This document shows positions 34,969-43,690 of a DNA stretch of 64,000 nucleotides, piece by piece. The position numbers were made by a program, and so were the translations under genes. The notes under the pieces are model-generated. The model was not told the origin of the DNA and searched no databases. It was given only the letters and a program-made list of their open reading frames with translations. How positions within the stretch are numbered: the first letter of the stretch is position 1; each line of letters opens with the position of its first letter. Origin of the DNA: Rhizobium sp. ARZ01 (lineage in GTDB: Bacteria; Pseudomonadota; Alphaproteobacteria; Rhizobiales; Rhizobiaceae); NCBI RefSeq assembly GCF_014851675.1, contig NZ_JACVAE010000005.1:248001-312000 (forward strand). Direction: 5' to 3'.

Positions 34969-35291
34969 GCCTCATTTTCCAGTGCATCGAGCCCAGTTAG
35001 CGGCCTATTGAAAAATGGCCGGTTTTACAGTCGGTTTTAGGACTGATGTCAAAATTGACCACGTCCGCTTTGCGCCAACAGCAGACATTGCAGAACTCCC
35101 CAGAAAGTTTGCAACAGCGGCAACGGGGTGTAGTTCACCCGCCTAATTCTTCTTTCAACTTTTCCGCGCAACCTGGCGGAGATTTCTCTGGGAATGGCTT
35201 GTTTTGCGTTTACTGACTGGGTCGGCAGCGTGATGAGCAACTGCTCCATCGGAGATCCGCCGAGGCTCAAACTTATGCTAAAGGTTCATCA
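34969..35291. other. Gap without a gene downstream of the tRNA fragment
   Basis: No integrase or other gene is recognisable. A 73-codon minus frame (35049-35270) has no family features. Confidence 0.4.
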
Positions 35292-36026
35292 ATGGCTTGG
35301 AAGATCGACATTGATTGCGTTTCCGCGCAGCCAAATTTTGAGATTGATACGGATGACGATTGGATGAAACCGTATGGATTCGGTTCTTGGGGAGCGATCC
35401 ACAGTCTCATTGGCCGCCCGGTGCCGAGGAGTGCGACCCAGACCGACAGCAACAAGCTTGTCGACGTCTTTCCGCTGCCGGCGCTTGCCTGTGTCGGTGA
35501 GAGATTTCGGGCGATCGTGGAGTCATTCGAGCCGGGCATCCATGAATTTTATCCAATCCAGCTCAAGACGAGGAAAGGGGTTCCCTATGAGGAACCCTAC
35601 TTCCTAATCAATGTCGGCCAGCGCTTCGATTCCATCCTGGTCAAGGGGATCGATCTCGAATGGGGCAGGAGAGTAGCAGGTGACCTGGAGGGGATTCCCT
35701 ATCTTTCTCGCATGGGCACCAAACCGCCATTGCCCGTCAGCAGATCGACGATCGCGGGCCGGCACCTCTGGCTGAACTATTGGGTCTGGGAAGGCGGGGG
35801 GATTATGGTTTCCGATCAACTCCGAGCCGCGCTGATGGATGCAAAGGTCCGGCGCTTGAATTTCAAGGAACCGTGGGCCGAGCATTTCGACGAGATCGAT
35901 GCGCCCTTCGATTATCGCGAGCAGGTGCCGCACATAGTCGACTGGATGGAGACCCACCGACCCACGGCGATGCTCGACCAGCACCTTGACTGGGTGAAAA
36001 CCTACATGCCGCATTGGCTGCAATAA
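35292..36026 (+). CDS. Imm11-family immunity protein (DUF1629)
   Basis: 244 residues. The central part 'VDVFPLPALACVGERFRAIV' through 'FYPIQLKTRKGVPYEEPYFLINV' and the late 'IMVSDQLRAALMDAKVRRLNF' fit the Imm11 (DUF1629) immunity family, which protects against polymorphic or contact-delivered toxins. No toxin gene is adjacent. It sits just inside the proposed island end, which is typical of orphan immunity genes acquired by transfer. Cytosolic, no signal peptide. Confidence 0.75.
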   Translation: MAWKIDIDCVSAQPNFEIDTDDDWMKPYGFGSWGAIHSLIGRPVPRSATQTDSNKLVDVFPLPALACVGERFRAIVESFEPGIHEFYPIQLKTRKGVPYEEPYFLINVGQRFDSILVKGIDLEWGRRVAGDLEGIPYLSRMGTKPPLPVSRSTIAGRHLWLNYWVWEGGGIMVSDQLRAALMDAKVRRLNFKEPWAEHFDEIDAPFDYREQVPHIVDWMETHRPTAMLDQHLDWVKTYMPHWLQ

Positions 36027-36360
36027 CTTGCGCGAACCGGACCTGAATTAGCGGCCAGCTTGCTCTAAACCGATCCGCAATCCCCGGCTCGCGTATGGGG
36101 TAATGACCGCTTCGGGCCCAAAGCGGACGGCGCGCGGCTCCGATTCCCTTGGCGCGGATCGAGGCAGATGAGGCGAGCTCGCCGATCTCCCCGAACTGGA
36201 TTAGGAGCCGGGGACTGGTCATGTCGCCGCTTTCCATATCGACCTGTACTGCGTAGGCGGCGACGCCAATGTGACGCGGCGCCATCGCTGCAGGCCTCGG
36301 CGCCAGGCCGCCGCGTACGCGCTTGAATGGGAGGACAATATATTTTTCAGCCATTGCCAT
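35863..36360 (-). CDS. Hypothetical rhizobial protein, probably damaged C-terminus
   Basis: The first ~75 residues ('KYIVLPFKRVRGGLAPRPAA', 'APRHIGVAAYAVQVDMESGD', 'SPRLLIQFGEIGELA') look like a small rhizobial protein of unknown function. The frame then runs on ~90 codons and ends inside the opposite-strand Imm11 gene, so the natural stop has probably been lost. AGAGG lies eight bases before the ATG at 36360. Confidence 0.4.
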   Translation of the reverse strand: MAMAEKYIVLPFKRVRGGLAPRPAAMAPRHIGVAAYAVQVDMESGDMTSPRLLIQFGEIGELASSASIRAKGIGAARRPLWARSGHYPIREPGIADRFRASWPLIQVRFAQVIAANAACRFSPSQGAGRASPWVGGSPSSRLCAAPARDNRRAHRSRRNARPTVP

Positions 36361-36918
36361 CGGAACACCTCTTCTATGTTCTACAAATGTTCTCATTGGG
36401 GGCAATGTCAACGGGGGCATGTGGGGCGATTGACGGCTGGACACTTTTCGAAAAAGCGCAACGATTGCGTGGAAGGGGCAAGTGTCCAGAAAGTCGCCTG
36501 AACATTGATTTTATTGAGTTTCGGTTGCCCGGCATGGAGTGCCACCCCAGGCCTTTCGGGCTCAAAACTGGTGGGACAATCCAATTGGAAAGCATAAGCA
36601 AATCAAAGGGCGATTTTCGGTCTCACTTTTTTGCTACGGGACCAACTGTTTGCAGAGGAAAACGTTTCGCCTCGGTTGGGCGAAAAGAGGTGGCATGGTC
36701 CGCTTCGCGCCACGAGCGGACGCTGCACAATTTCTGGTCAACGGTTGGAAACGACCCTTGCGGAAGTTCGCTCGTGCTCAGCCGAACTCGCCACCGTGGA
36801 GAGTCACCGCGTAAAGCTCGACACTGTACAGGTCAGGGTCTAGGCTAACATTCACAGTTTTAGGGACTTCCGAGAGATGGCGCACGATAAGTGATGTTGC
36901 CGCTCACGAGGCTCGCAG
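36361..36918. other. Gap upstream of the adenylate cyclase
   Basis: About 560 bases with frames that lack family features. One + frame ends 'LETTLAEVRSCSAELATVES' (about 36730-36843), coiled-coil in character, but it has no convincing start. Confidence 0.4.
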
Positions 36919-38844
36919 ATGCCGGAAACGTCGACGGGAAAAGCGCGCCACCGCGTCAGGATCGGATTCCAGCTCTCAATCACCGCGCTTTTTGTTGCGG
37001 TCGTCCTGTGTGTCGGCCTAGCCCTCGTCTTCCTCAGCTTCGACCGGGCGAAGGCGATCACCCGTACCGCCGCCCTGACCTTCATCGACCGGGTCGCAGA
37101 ACACACAGCGGAGCGGGTGGACCGGCAATTCAAGGAGGTCCAGAGCGCCCTGGCGGTGCTGAAGCTACTCCCTTCCGTGGGAACCGCGGCAATCTCGGAC
37201 AACCAGTCCCTCAATGCAATCCTAGCGGTGCTTCTTCGGCAACACGAACAGCTCTACAACTTGTATGTCGGGTACGACGACGGAGCTTTTATCGAGCTCG
37301 ACGCCCTTGACCGGGCCGGGCCTGCCGTCCGGGCGAAACTTGGGGCGCCCGCGGATTCAGCCTTCCGGTTGACCGTGATGGACCGACCGCCTGGATCGTC
37401 GACAAGGATGCGGACCACCTACTTTCTCTCCACAGACCTCAAGACGTTGACTCAGGCGCAGCGCGAGGCGGACTACGATCCTCGGACCAGGCCATGGTAT
37501 CTCGGCGCATTCGAGCCCGGCGCCGGCGCGATTACCGACCCTTACGTGTTCAAGGTTGCCAACCTGATCGGGTACACCGTGCGGGCGCCATTCACGGCGC
37601 CGCGGCTCGGCATAGTCGCTGGCGACATACTGCTCGCCGACGTTGATGCTTTCCTGCGCGCGCAGAAACTAGGGCAGTCGGGTGTAGTCTTCCTGTTCGA
37701 CGACAGCGGCCGGCTGATCGCCCATCCGCGGATGACCGAGTTCTTGAAAGCCGGATCCTCGGACGGCACTGCGGACCTGCCTCGACTTGATCAAGTCGAG
37801 GCCATCGATGTCGGCGTTCCGTTGAAGGCGTGGAGGCAGAGCGGTGTTGCCCAGCAGTTCTTTGAGGCCCGGGACGGCCGGACCTACGTTGCAGCGTTCC
37901 GCTCGATTGAGACAGCCGGTTCGGCTAATCTCCGCCTGGCTGTCGTGGCGCCGCTTGATGAGTTCTTTTCGGAGGTAGAGGCGGGAAGGCGCAGGTTGCT
38001 CCTGCTCGCCCTCGCGTTCGTTTTCGCCTCGTTGCCCGTCGTCTGGTGGATCGGCTCGCTGCTATCCCGCTCCATGAATGCTCTGGCCGTAGAAACCGAC
38101 CAGATCCAGCGTTTTGATGTACAGGGAGAGGGCAAGCGAGTGCGCTCTTCGATCCGTGAGATCGACGACCTGGGCCAGTCAGTGTCGACTATGCGGGCGG
38201 TTGTCCAGACCTTTTCCAGTTTTGTCCCGAAGCGCCTTGTACAGCAGCTCATCGAGAGCGGAACAGCGTTGCGACTCGGCGGTTCCCGCCGAGAGATCAC
38301 GATCTTATTCACGGACATCGCGGGCTTTACCCATATCTCGGAACACGCAGATCCCGAGAAACTCATGCTCTACACTTCCCGTTACCTTGCCGCGCTGACC
38401 GAGGTGATCATGGCAAACAATGGCACGGTTGATAAGTTCGTCGGCGATGCGGTCATGGCGATCTGGAATGCCCCGGCAGAGGACCCAGATCATGTAGCAC
38501 ACGCCTGTTCCGCGGTGCTCGCATGTCGTGACGCGAGCCACATGCTAGTTCAGGAGTTCGAACGGGAGGGATGGCCCGCCTACAGGACTCGGTTCGGTCT
38601 CCATACGGGCGAGGCAGTCGTCGGCAACGTCGGCTCGTCGGATCGAATGAGCTACACGGTCCTCGGCGCAACCGTGAACATGGCGGCCCGGCTGGAGGCG
38701 CTGAACAAGGATTACGGCACCGAGATACTTGTCAGCGAGGCCGTCCGGGAACAGGTGGCGGATCGGTTCGCCTTCAGGTCAGTCGATACCGTGACGCCGA
38801 AAGGTTTCGAGGCCGCGGTGCGAATATATGAATTGACAGCATGA
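36919..38844 (+). CDS. Membrane-bound class III adenylate/guanylate cyclase with Cache sensor
   Basis: 641 residues. A membrane helix (about 17-38) precedes a periplasmic dCache-type sensor with 'DYDPRTRPWYLGAFEPGAGAITDPY' and 'VVFLFDDSGRLIAHPRM'. A second membrane helix (about 354-376), a HAMP-like linker and a class III catalytic domain follow. The catalytic domain has the metal Asp in 'ILFTDIAGFTHISE' (D466), 'KFVGDAVMAIWNAP' and 'GLHTGEAVVGNVGS'. The purine-contact 'LGATVNMAARLE' segment fits adenylate cyclases. It likely turns an extracellular small molecule into a cAMP signal. Rhizobia carry many such cyclases. Confidence 0.92.
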   Translation: MPETSTGKARHRVRIGFQLSITALFVAVVLCVGLALVFLSFDRAKAITRTAALTFIDRVAEHTAERVDRQFKEVQSALAVLKLLPSVGTAAISDNQSLNAILAVLLRQHEQLYNLYVGYDDGAFIELDALDRAGPAVRAKLGAPADSAFRLTVMDRPPGSSTRMRTTYFLSTDLKTLTQAQREADYDPRTRPWYLGAFEPGAGAITDPYVFKVANLIGYTVRAPFTAPRLGIVAGDILLADVDAFLRAQKLGQSGVVFLFDDSGRLIAHPRMTEFLKAGSSDGTADLPRLDQVEAIDVGVPLKAWRQSGVAQQFFEARDGRTYVAAFRSIETAGSANLRLAVVAPLDEFFSEVEAGRRRLLLLALAFVFASLPVVWWIGSLLSRSMNALAVETDQIQRFDVQGEGKRVRSSIREIDDLGQSVSTMRAVVQTFSSFVPKRLVQQLIESGTALRLGGSRREITILFTDIAGFTHISEHADPEKLMLYTSRYLAALTEVIMANNGTVDKFVGDAVMAIWNAPAEDPDHVAHACSAVLACRDASHMLVQEFEREGWPAYRTRFGLHTGEAVVGNVGSSDRMSYTVLGATVNMAARLEALNKDYGTEILVSEAVREQVADRFAFRSVDTVTPKGFEAAVRIYELTA

Positions 38845-39137
38845 GCGTTGGCCTAGCGTCGAGGCTCCGGCGAAATTGTCAATTAGATCGGTGGTAGATC
38901 GGTGGCCGCTACGCCGAGACCTTTGCAATTGGCAGTCTTGGAGGCGACGTTTCAACCCTTGGATTGCCCGGTGCTGAAGGCAGACAATCCGTCGGGACGG
39001 CTTGCCACATGTAGGCTGGTCGCGAGGATCATCGGAAGGTGTCTTGAGCTTCTTGGAATGACACCGGTGCGGCGTATGTAGGGTCCACTGGGTTGATAGC
39101 TCTTCGCGGCCGATCTGCCCTAAGGAGGTCGTTGCAA
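38845..39137. other. Intergenic DNA, possible gene fossil
   Basis: A frame at 38923-39081 ending 'IIGRCLELLGMTPVRRM' is open but lacks a start. I cannot identify it. Confidence 0.35.
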
Positions 39138-39392
39138 GTGCCGGCGAGTGGCGCGGATTTCTTCGACAATGAGCGCGCTTGGGAGAAGGATGACCCTTAT
39201 CCGTTCTATGCTCTCACCATGGGAAGCCAATCGCCTGGCGAGGATTTTATGGCGAAGTTCATCGCTCCAACAACATGGAGGACAAGAAACGGAAATAGCC
39301 GACCAGACAACCTGCACGGCGGCGGACTGGGGTCTGAAATCGCGACGGCCGCCAAGCGCGCGTTCGTCGACCGCCCACGGGAACAGTACTGA
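39138..39392 (+). CDS. Hypothetical phage-like small protein
   Basis: A GTG start 11 bases after the strong site AAGGAGG gives 84 residues beginning 'VPASGADFFDNERAWEKDDPYPFYALTMG'. The start region is typical of small proteins beside phage single-strand-binding or replication genes, but I do not recognise the family. The C-terminal third is less convincing. Its stop overlaps the next short frame. Confidence 0.4.
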   Translation: MPASGADFFDNERAWEKDDPYPFYALTMGSQSPGEDFMAKFIAPTTWRTRNGNSRPDNLHGGGLGSEIATAAKRAFVDRPREQY

Positions 39393-39505
39393 TGTCGGTG
39401 GCAATCATGATCGCCATTCTGGCAATTTTGGTGTTCGCCTCACTGCGAGGTGCGCAGGCTGCCGCCGTTGCCCGAGCTGCTCGGCGGCGAACTGACGGCG
39501 GATGA
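39392..39505 (+). CDS. Possible 37-residue membrane peptide
   Basis: TGATG couples this ATG to the stop of the preceding frame. Residues 3-17 ('VAIMIAILAILVFAS') form a hydrophobic helix followed by an Arg-rich tail. Too short to classify; could be a phage-derived membrane peptide or chance. Confidence 0.25.
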   Translation: MSVAIMIAILAILVFASLRGAQAAAVARAARRRTDGG

Positions 39506-39669
39506 GGCGAGCTGCCTGTTCGTCTCGCACTCCGATGCTACCGACCCTGATGGCGATCCAAAAGGCTATCCCGGCCGACAACGAGAAGGCGGGTGCCTCG
39601 AAACCAACGGCACCCGCCTCAGCCCGGCCCGCCGCCAAGTGGGCCAAGCCCGTTGGGGATAAGCCGAGC

Positions 39670-40031
39670 GTGAGCGAAAGCAACTCATTTGCGTGCGACA
39701 TCTCGTCCGGAATTCACGTCTTTGCTGACGGCACAGCTTCCGAATCCTGGCGAGGGCGGTTGGGGCGTCGTGCGCTGCTGAATGCGATCGGGGTCGCGAA
39801 GCGCTTTGACGGTCCGGTGACAATCTGGTGCGACAGCCAGTATTGCGTCAACGGCGTGAACGACTGGCGCCACAAGTGGAAGCGGCACGGCTGGAAGAAG
39901 AGCCCGAATGCGAAGGAACGGGTCAAAAACCCAGATCTCTGGAAGGGGATCGACGAGGCCATGACGAGCGCGGCGTAGGTAACCATCAACTGGGTCAAGG
40001 GCCATGCCGGCATCGTCGGCAACGAGCCCTC
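39670..40031 (+). pseudogene. rnhA: Ribonuclease HI remnant
   Basis: 'IHVFADGTA' (first catalytic Asp), then, after a lost middle segment, 'PVTIWCDSQYCVNGVNDWRH' and 'NPDLWKGIDEAMTSAA' are clear RNase HI. A TAG at 39976-39978 interrupts before 'VTINWVKGHAGIVGNE', which holds the conserved histidine. The second catalytic Glu region ('ME..A...') is deleted. Phage-type rnhA genes occur beside DUF982 and HNH genes in rhizobial prophages. Confidence 0.75.
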
Positions 40032-40033
40032 GA

Positions 40034-40305
40034 CTAGCACATGTCCTCGAGGTCATCGTGCCCCAGTGCGTCAACCGTGCGACACAGTTCAACGAACTTT
40101 CGGCGTGCGGTTTCGATCGACATATCTTGTCTGATGGCGCCGACACAGGCGAGAATTGCGGACGGTACACCACGCCCTTCGAAAATGGCCAACCTCTTCT
40201 CATAAATCTCAGGGCGCCCCTCGGACTGCGTATCAGCAGCACACCACTGTTTGTGACGATGGGCACGGGCGACGTCCAACGTACTACGAAATCAATGAAA
40301 ACCAT
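40034..40305 (-). pseudogene. DUF982 domain protein, frameshifted (copy 2)
   Basis: The first frame encodes 'SPVPIVTNSGVLLIRSP' and 'GWPFSKGVVY'. After a one-base shift near 40165 it continues 'SAILACVGAIRQDMSIETAR' then 'RKFVELC'. Joined, these make a standard DUF982 protein. Start at an ATG giving 'MVFIDFVVRW'. Confidence 0.55.
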
Positions 40306-40538
40306 TTTCCCCATTTGGCGAAGATCCAATCGACAGCCAACCTCCTCCACGGCGCGAAAGCTACCAATTGGTGTCCGCTTTACGAACTCCTACAATCGAT
40401 TGAAAGTACACTTCGTCCGGTCCGGAGTTACACCGAACGAGTTGGGTTTATCCATAGGCATAAAGGCCCCGGCTTCCTTTGCGCCTTTGAGGGGCCCATC
40501 GCGAATGATGCGAATACCAAAGGCGGTAGCATTGCAGA

Positions 40539-40841
40539 CTATCGGCGCAACGTCGTGTCGTTGCCACTCCTAGTGTGGGTCAGAAGGATCTTTGCCTCCT
40601 GGCATGCGTCAATAAAGACGTCCCTGGCCTCATCCGGCGTCCTGCGCCCACAAATCGCGTCTATACACGCGCGTCTCGCTTGTTTGAAGCGCTGGCCACC
40701 ATGGGCACGCGGCCAGCTATCGGAGAGCGCGGAAAGGGCGTCTTCTGGACTTATGACGATCCGAATGAGCCTGTCCTGGGTGATCATGCCTACCGGCACG
40801 CTCCAGCGGGCACGGAAGTCTACGCTGATGACATCGTTCAT
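40539..40841 (-). CDS. DUF982 domain protein (copy 3)
   Basis: 100 residues. 'WSVPVGMITQDRLIRIVISP', 'EDALSALSDSWPRAHGGQRF' and 'RRACIDAICGRRTPDEARDVFIDACQEAKIL' give the complete DUF982 pattern. AGAGG lies seven bases before the ATG. Intact, unlike its neighbour. Function unknown. Confidence 0.75.
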   Translation of the reverse strand: MNDVISVDFRARWSVPVGMITQDRLIRIVISPEDALSALSDSWPRAHGGQRFKQARRACIDAICGRRTPDEARDVFIDACQEAKILLTHTRSGNDTTLRR

Positions 40842-40852
40842 GGGGTGACCTC

Positions 40853-41110
40853 TCAGGCGGTCAGGACGCGCAATGTGACTCCAAAACGCGTTGATGACGA
40901 TAGGCTGCGCGGCTGCCACACAGCGCCGCGATGCCGCTGGTCGGCGGGATGCCGGGAGACGAACGGGCACGAGATGCCCACCGCCGGCAGCACCAACCTG
41001 ATGTTCGGTCTGATTTGCCGGCTCTGGCAGATCTTGTCGTACACGTTGCTGATCATCATGAGCGCGGCAGGATCAAACGTATTGTCGTTGGGTACGTGGC
41101 GATGGATCAT
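40853..41110 (-). pseudogene. Truncated copy of the 67-residue small helical protein
   Basis: From 'MIHRHVPNDNTFDPAALMMI' to 'DKICQSRQIRPN' it follows the gene at 29009 almost exactly. Then the ~120-base deletion in this duplicate joins it to unrelated sequence, and the second helix with 'LARRLF' is lost. Confidence 0.65.
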
Positions 41111-41596
41111 TGCTGTATCTCCCTCGGGATGGCGCGCCTCCAATGCGCCGCTTCGAAAAAGCCCGCCGAAAATTTATGAACAGGTCGCACTCGATTCAAG
41201 TGCGTGAGGTTGGCGATGTCCCCCACTGAAAATACCGCCTATGTCCATCGTCAGCTTGGCGAACTCGCCGAGGGAATGCGGGGGCTCCAGCAGTCCCTTC
41301 GCCGGATGGAGGAAGCGGCCAGCGATCGGAAGATAAGTCGGCTGAGAGCCGGGCGCCGTCCACAAGCGCATGGACGAGCTGGTTTCGCGCGTCGGCCATC
41401 TCGAAACAGGCGTGTCCGAATTGAAGGACGATGTTGGGGAGATGAAGCCGGTCACCGAGGACGTGAAGCGCTGGAAGCTGATGGGCATCGGGGCACTGGG
41501 CGTCAAAGGGGGTAAAGCGGTCAACGCCAAAGAGCCCGGCGTCGGGCACGCCGGGCTAGGCGGCAGTTGGGACTGCAGGTGGCGGAAGCGGGTCCC
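40934..41596. repeat. Segmental duplication, copy B (partner 28915-29694)
   Basis: Nearly identical to copy A across its length, minus the deletion after 'CACCAACCTGATGTTC'. Single-base differences are scattered, so the duplication is not brand new. It ends at 'GCGGAAGCGGGTCC', where both flanks diverge at once. Confidence 0.85.
41216..41560 (+). pseudogene. DUF1515 domain protein, frameshifted (copy B)
   Basis: Same two-frame structure and same junction as the copy at 29318 ('RRMEEAASDRK' in one frame, 'VHKRMDELVSRVGHLETGVS' in the other). The defect therefore predates the duplication, unless the shift is functional. Confidence 0.65.
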
Positions 41597-41635
41597 TACG
41601 ACCCGAGACACCCCCGACGGGGCGTGTCGGGTGTC

Positions 41636-41760
41636 CGAGCTTTTGCAGCAGATGGAACTCGACCTGGCGAAGTACAATACCGGTTGCCCCCTTTCCGGCG
41701 GTCAGAAGCAGAGGATCGGCATCGCACGCGCCTGCACCATGTTGAAGCGACCCTTGAAAG
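41636..41760 (+). pseudogene. ABC ATPase fragment
   Basis: 'SELLQQMELDLAKYNTGCP' then '[15 protein letters not shown]' is the signature region of a peptide-type ABC ATPase. Neither Walker motif is present; about 40 codons survive. Confidence 0.6.
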
Positions 41761-41837
41761 GGTGTTGTCACATAAACCAGATGTCAGTTGGTAGGGGGCG
41801 AGTTCTCAGTCTCCGATGAGTAATAGAGTGACTTGCA

Positions 41838-41868
41838 ATAGCTCATAAATGCGTGCATTTTGAGCTAT
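41838..41868. promoter_or_regulatory. Long palindrome upstream of the fic gene
   Basis: ATAGCTCA, one T, then AAATGC GT GCATTT, then TGAGCTAT: 14 paired positions with a single-base bulge, ending 20 bases before the fic ATG. It is too close to the start for a terminator of an upstream gene. The Fic protein's own C-terminal winged helix is a candidate binder. Confidence 0.55.
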
Positions 41869-41888
41869 AGAAAGGGCGGCTATAACTT

Positions 41889-43016
41889 ATGCAATGGAAC
41901 TGGCAACAAGCTGACTGGCCAAATTTCACATATGACGTTGAGAACCTGGCCTTATTGGAGCAGAAATTTCTCCAGTCTTCGGGCGAGGTGATCGGTGCAG
42001 TTCGGCATTTTAGTGAAGACGATAGCAGCCAACTGCGGATCGAATTGCTAAGCGATGAGGCGGTCAAAACCTCTGAGATCGAGGGCGAGTTTCTCGATCG
42101 AGCAAGCGTTCAGTCGTCGCTGCGCCAGCAGTTTGGCCTCAACACAGACGGTCGTCCGGTCCGGCCGCAAGAGCGCGGGATCGCAGAAATGATGGCCGAT
42201 GTTTACCAGCACTGGTCTGGCTCACTTCACCATGAGGAACTTTTCCATTGGCACTCGATGCTGATGGCCGGAAACCGGCACATCGAAACGATTGGAGCCT
42301 ATCGTCGCCACGATGATGCAATGCAGATTGTCTCTGGTCGTCTGGATAAACCGACGATCCATTTTGAGGCACCTCCATCTCGCCAAGTCGGGCCCGAGAT
42401 GGAGCTTTTCGTCGACTGGTTCAATCGATCCGGGCCAAGTGGGCAAGCTCCTTTACCTGCGGTGACCCGTGCGGCTATCGGACACCTCTACTTCGAAAGC
42501 ATACATCCCTTCGAAGACGGAAATGGCCGAATTGGGCGTGCGTTGGCCGAGAAGTCCCTGGCGCAGAACATCGGACAGCCGAGCTTGATTTCGCTTGCCT
42601 ATACGATCGAGGGCAATCGAAAAACCTACTATTCGGAACTTGAGCGCCACCAGCGGAAGCTCGATATTACTGGATGGGTTATCTATTTTTCGAATACGAT
42701 CCTAGAGGCCCAACAGGCAACAATTGATCGCATTGCCTTCTTCATTCAAAAGGCAAAATTCTACGATCGGTTTCGGGGCCGGCTTAATGAGCGCCAGCAG
42801 AAAGTCATAGCCCGCATATTTCGAGAGGGTATTACGGGCTTCAAAGGCGGCCTGAGCGCGGAAAATTACATTTCCATCACAGCCACATCGCGAGCGACGG
42901 CAACGCGTGACCTCCAGCAACTTGTCGAGATCGGCGCACTGACTCGCACCGGAGAGCGGCGACATACACGCTACGCCCTGCAGCTTCAAGAAGTTCGCCA
43001 GAGCAACGTACGGTAG
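41889..43016 (+). CDS. Fic-family protein (AMPylase), class II, with C-terminal winged helix
   Basis: 375 residues. The N-terminal DUF4172 part begins 'MQWNWQQADWPNFTYD'. The inhibitory motif is 'TSEIEG' (T61-G66), the S/TxxxE(G/N) signature of class II Fic proteins, which places a Glu in the ATP site. The catalytic motif is 'HPFEDGNGRIGR' (H206). The C-terminus forms a winged helix ('LSAENYISITATSRATATRDLQQLVEIGALTR'). Such proteins transfer AMP to target proteins and are held inactive until the helix moves. No separate antitoxin is needed. The promoter palindrome suggests self-control. Confidence 0.93.
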   Translation: MQWNWQQADWPNFTYDVENLALLEQKFLQSSGEVIGAVRHFSEDDSSQLRIELLSDEAVKTSEIEGEFLDRASVQSSLRQQFGLNTDGRPVRPQERGIAEMMADVYQHWSGSLHHEELFHWHSMLMAGNRHIETIGAYRRHDDAMQIVSGRLDKPTIHFEAPPSRQVGPEMELFVDWFNRSGPSGQAPLPAVTRAAIGHLYFESIHPFEDGNGRIGRALAEKSLAQNIGQPSLISLAYTIEGNRKTYYSELERHQRKLDITGWVIYFSNTILEAQQATIDRIAFFIQKAKFYDRFRGRLNERQQKVIARIFREGITGFKGGLSAENYISITATSRATATRDLQQLVEIGALTRTGERRHTRYALQLQEVRQSNVR

Positions 43017-43213
43017 AAGGCGGCGAGATCCGCTTTTGGAAATCTGCTAGCTCTCGATATGGTCATTCCGTCGATCAGGCGGTACCACCGACGGCGGCAG
43101 TGTCGCGTGCGCAAGCAATCACGATATGCCCATAGGGACTGCCACTCGCTGTACACACGCCAAGCAACGGGTTGTCTTTACCTACAGCGAGCGGTGCCGT
43201 GGATCAGCTGCGC
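43017..43213. other. Short gap with no supportable gene
   Basis: The frames present have no family features. It lies between the fic stop and the truncated AraC gene. Confidence 0.35.
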
Positions 43214-43580
43214 CTATGCCGGAATTCGCTCGGGGTTTTGACACTTCTTGCGGAATGCGGTCGCGAGATGAGCCGAGCCGGAAAAGCCCGTCTCATGGGC
43301 GATCGCGGTGACGGAGAGTACGCTGTTGTCAAGCAGGAAGCGGACGTAGCGCAGGCGGGTTTCCAGGATGAAATGTTTCGGTGTCATGCCGATATGCGCC
43401 TGGAACAGGCGTGTGAACTGGCGCGGCGACAGGCCAATGGTGGCGGCGATCTGCTCGGGCGAGACGTCGCGGCCCCTGCGGAGGCGAATGACGCGCATTC
43501 CCTTGCCGCCGAAGCGCATGGCGGAGCCAGCGGCCAGTTTCGAGAAACGATGCCGTCTACACGGTTGCCGCTGGAGGTTC
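43214..43580 (-). pseudogene. AraC-family regulator, C-terminal fragment
   Basis: The DNA-binding domain is preserved ('SPEQIAATIGLSPRQFTRLF', 'TPKHFILETRLRYVRFLLDN', 'IAHETGFSGSAHLATAFRKKC'), a pair of HTH motifs of the GlxA/AraC type. The ~200-residue sensory domain expected upstream is missing, replaced by non-homologous sequence. Confidence 0.7.
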
Positions 43581-43690
43581 GAGAACGCTGTTGCGGAAAA
43601 CCTGATCTTGCAAATGCTCCGGTCGAAGTGCTTCACGCTGAGCGTGCGCTCCAAATCCGAAACAGTCTTCGTGCCCTCTTGTAGGGGCCG

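Noticed and set aside
40156..41207. Two long overlapping + frames (230 and 210 codons)
   Set aside because: They run antisense to the DUF982 genes and across a duplication junction, with no family features.
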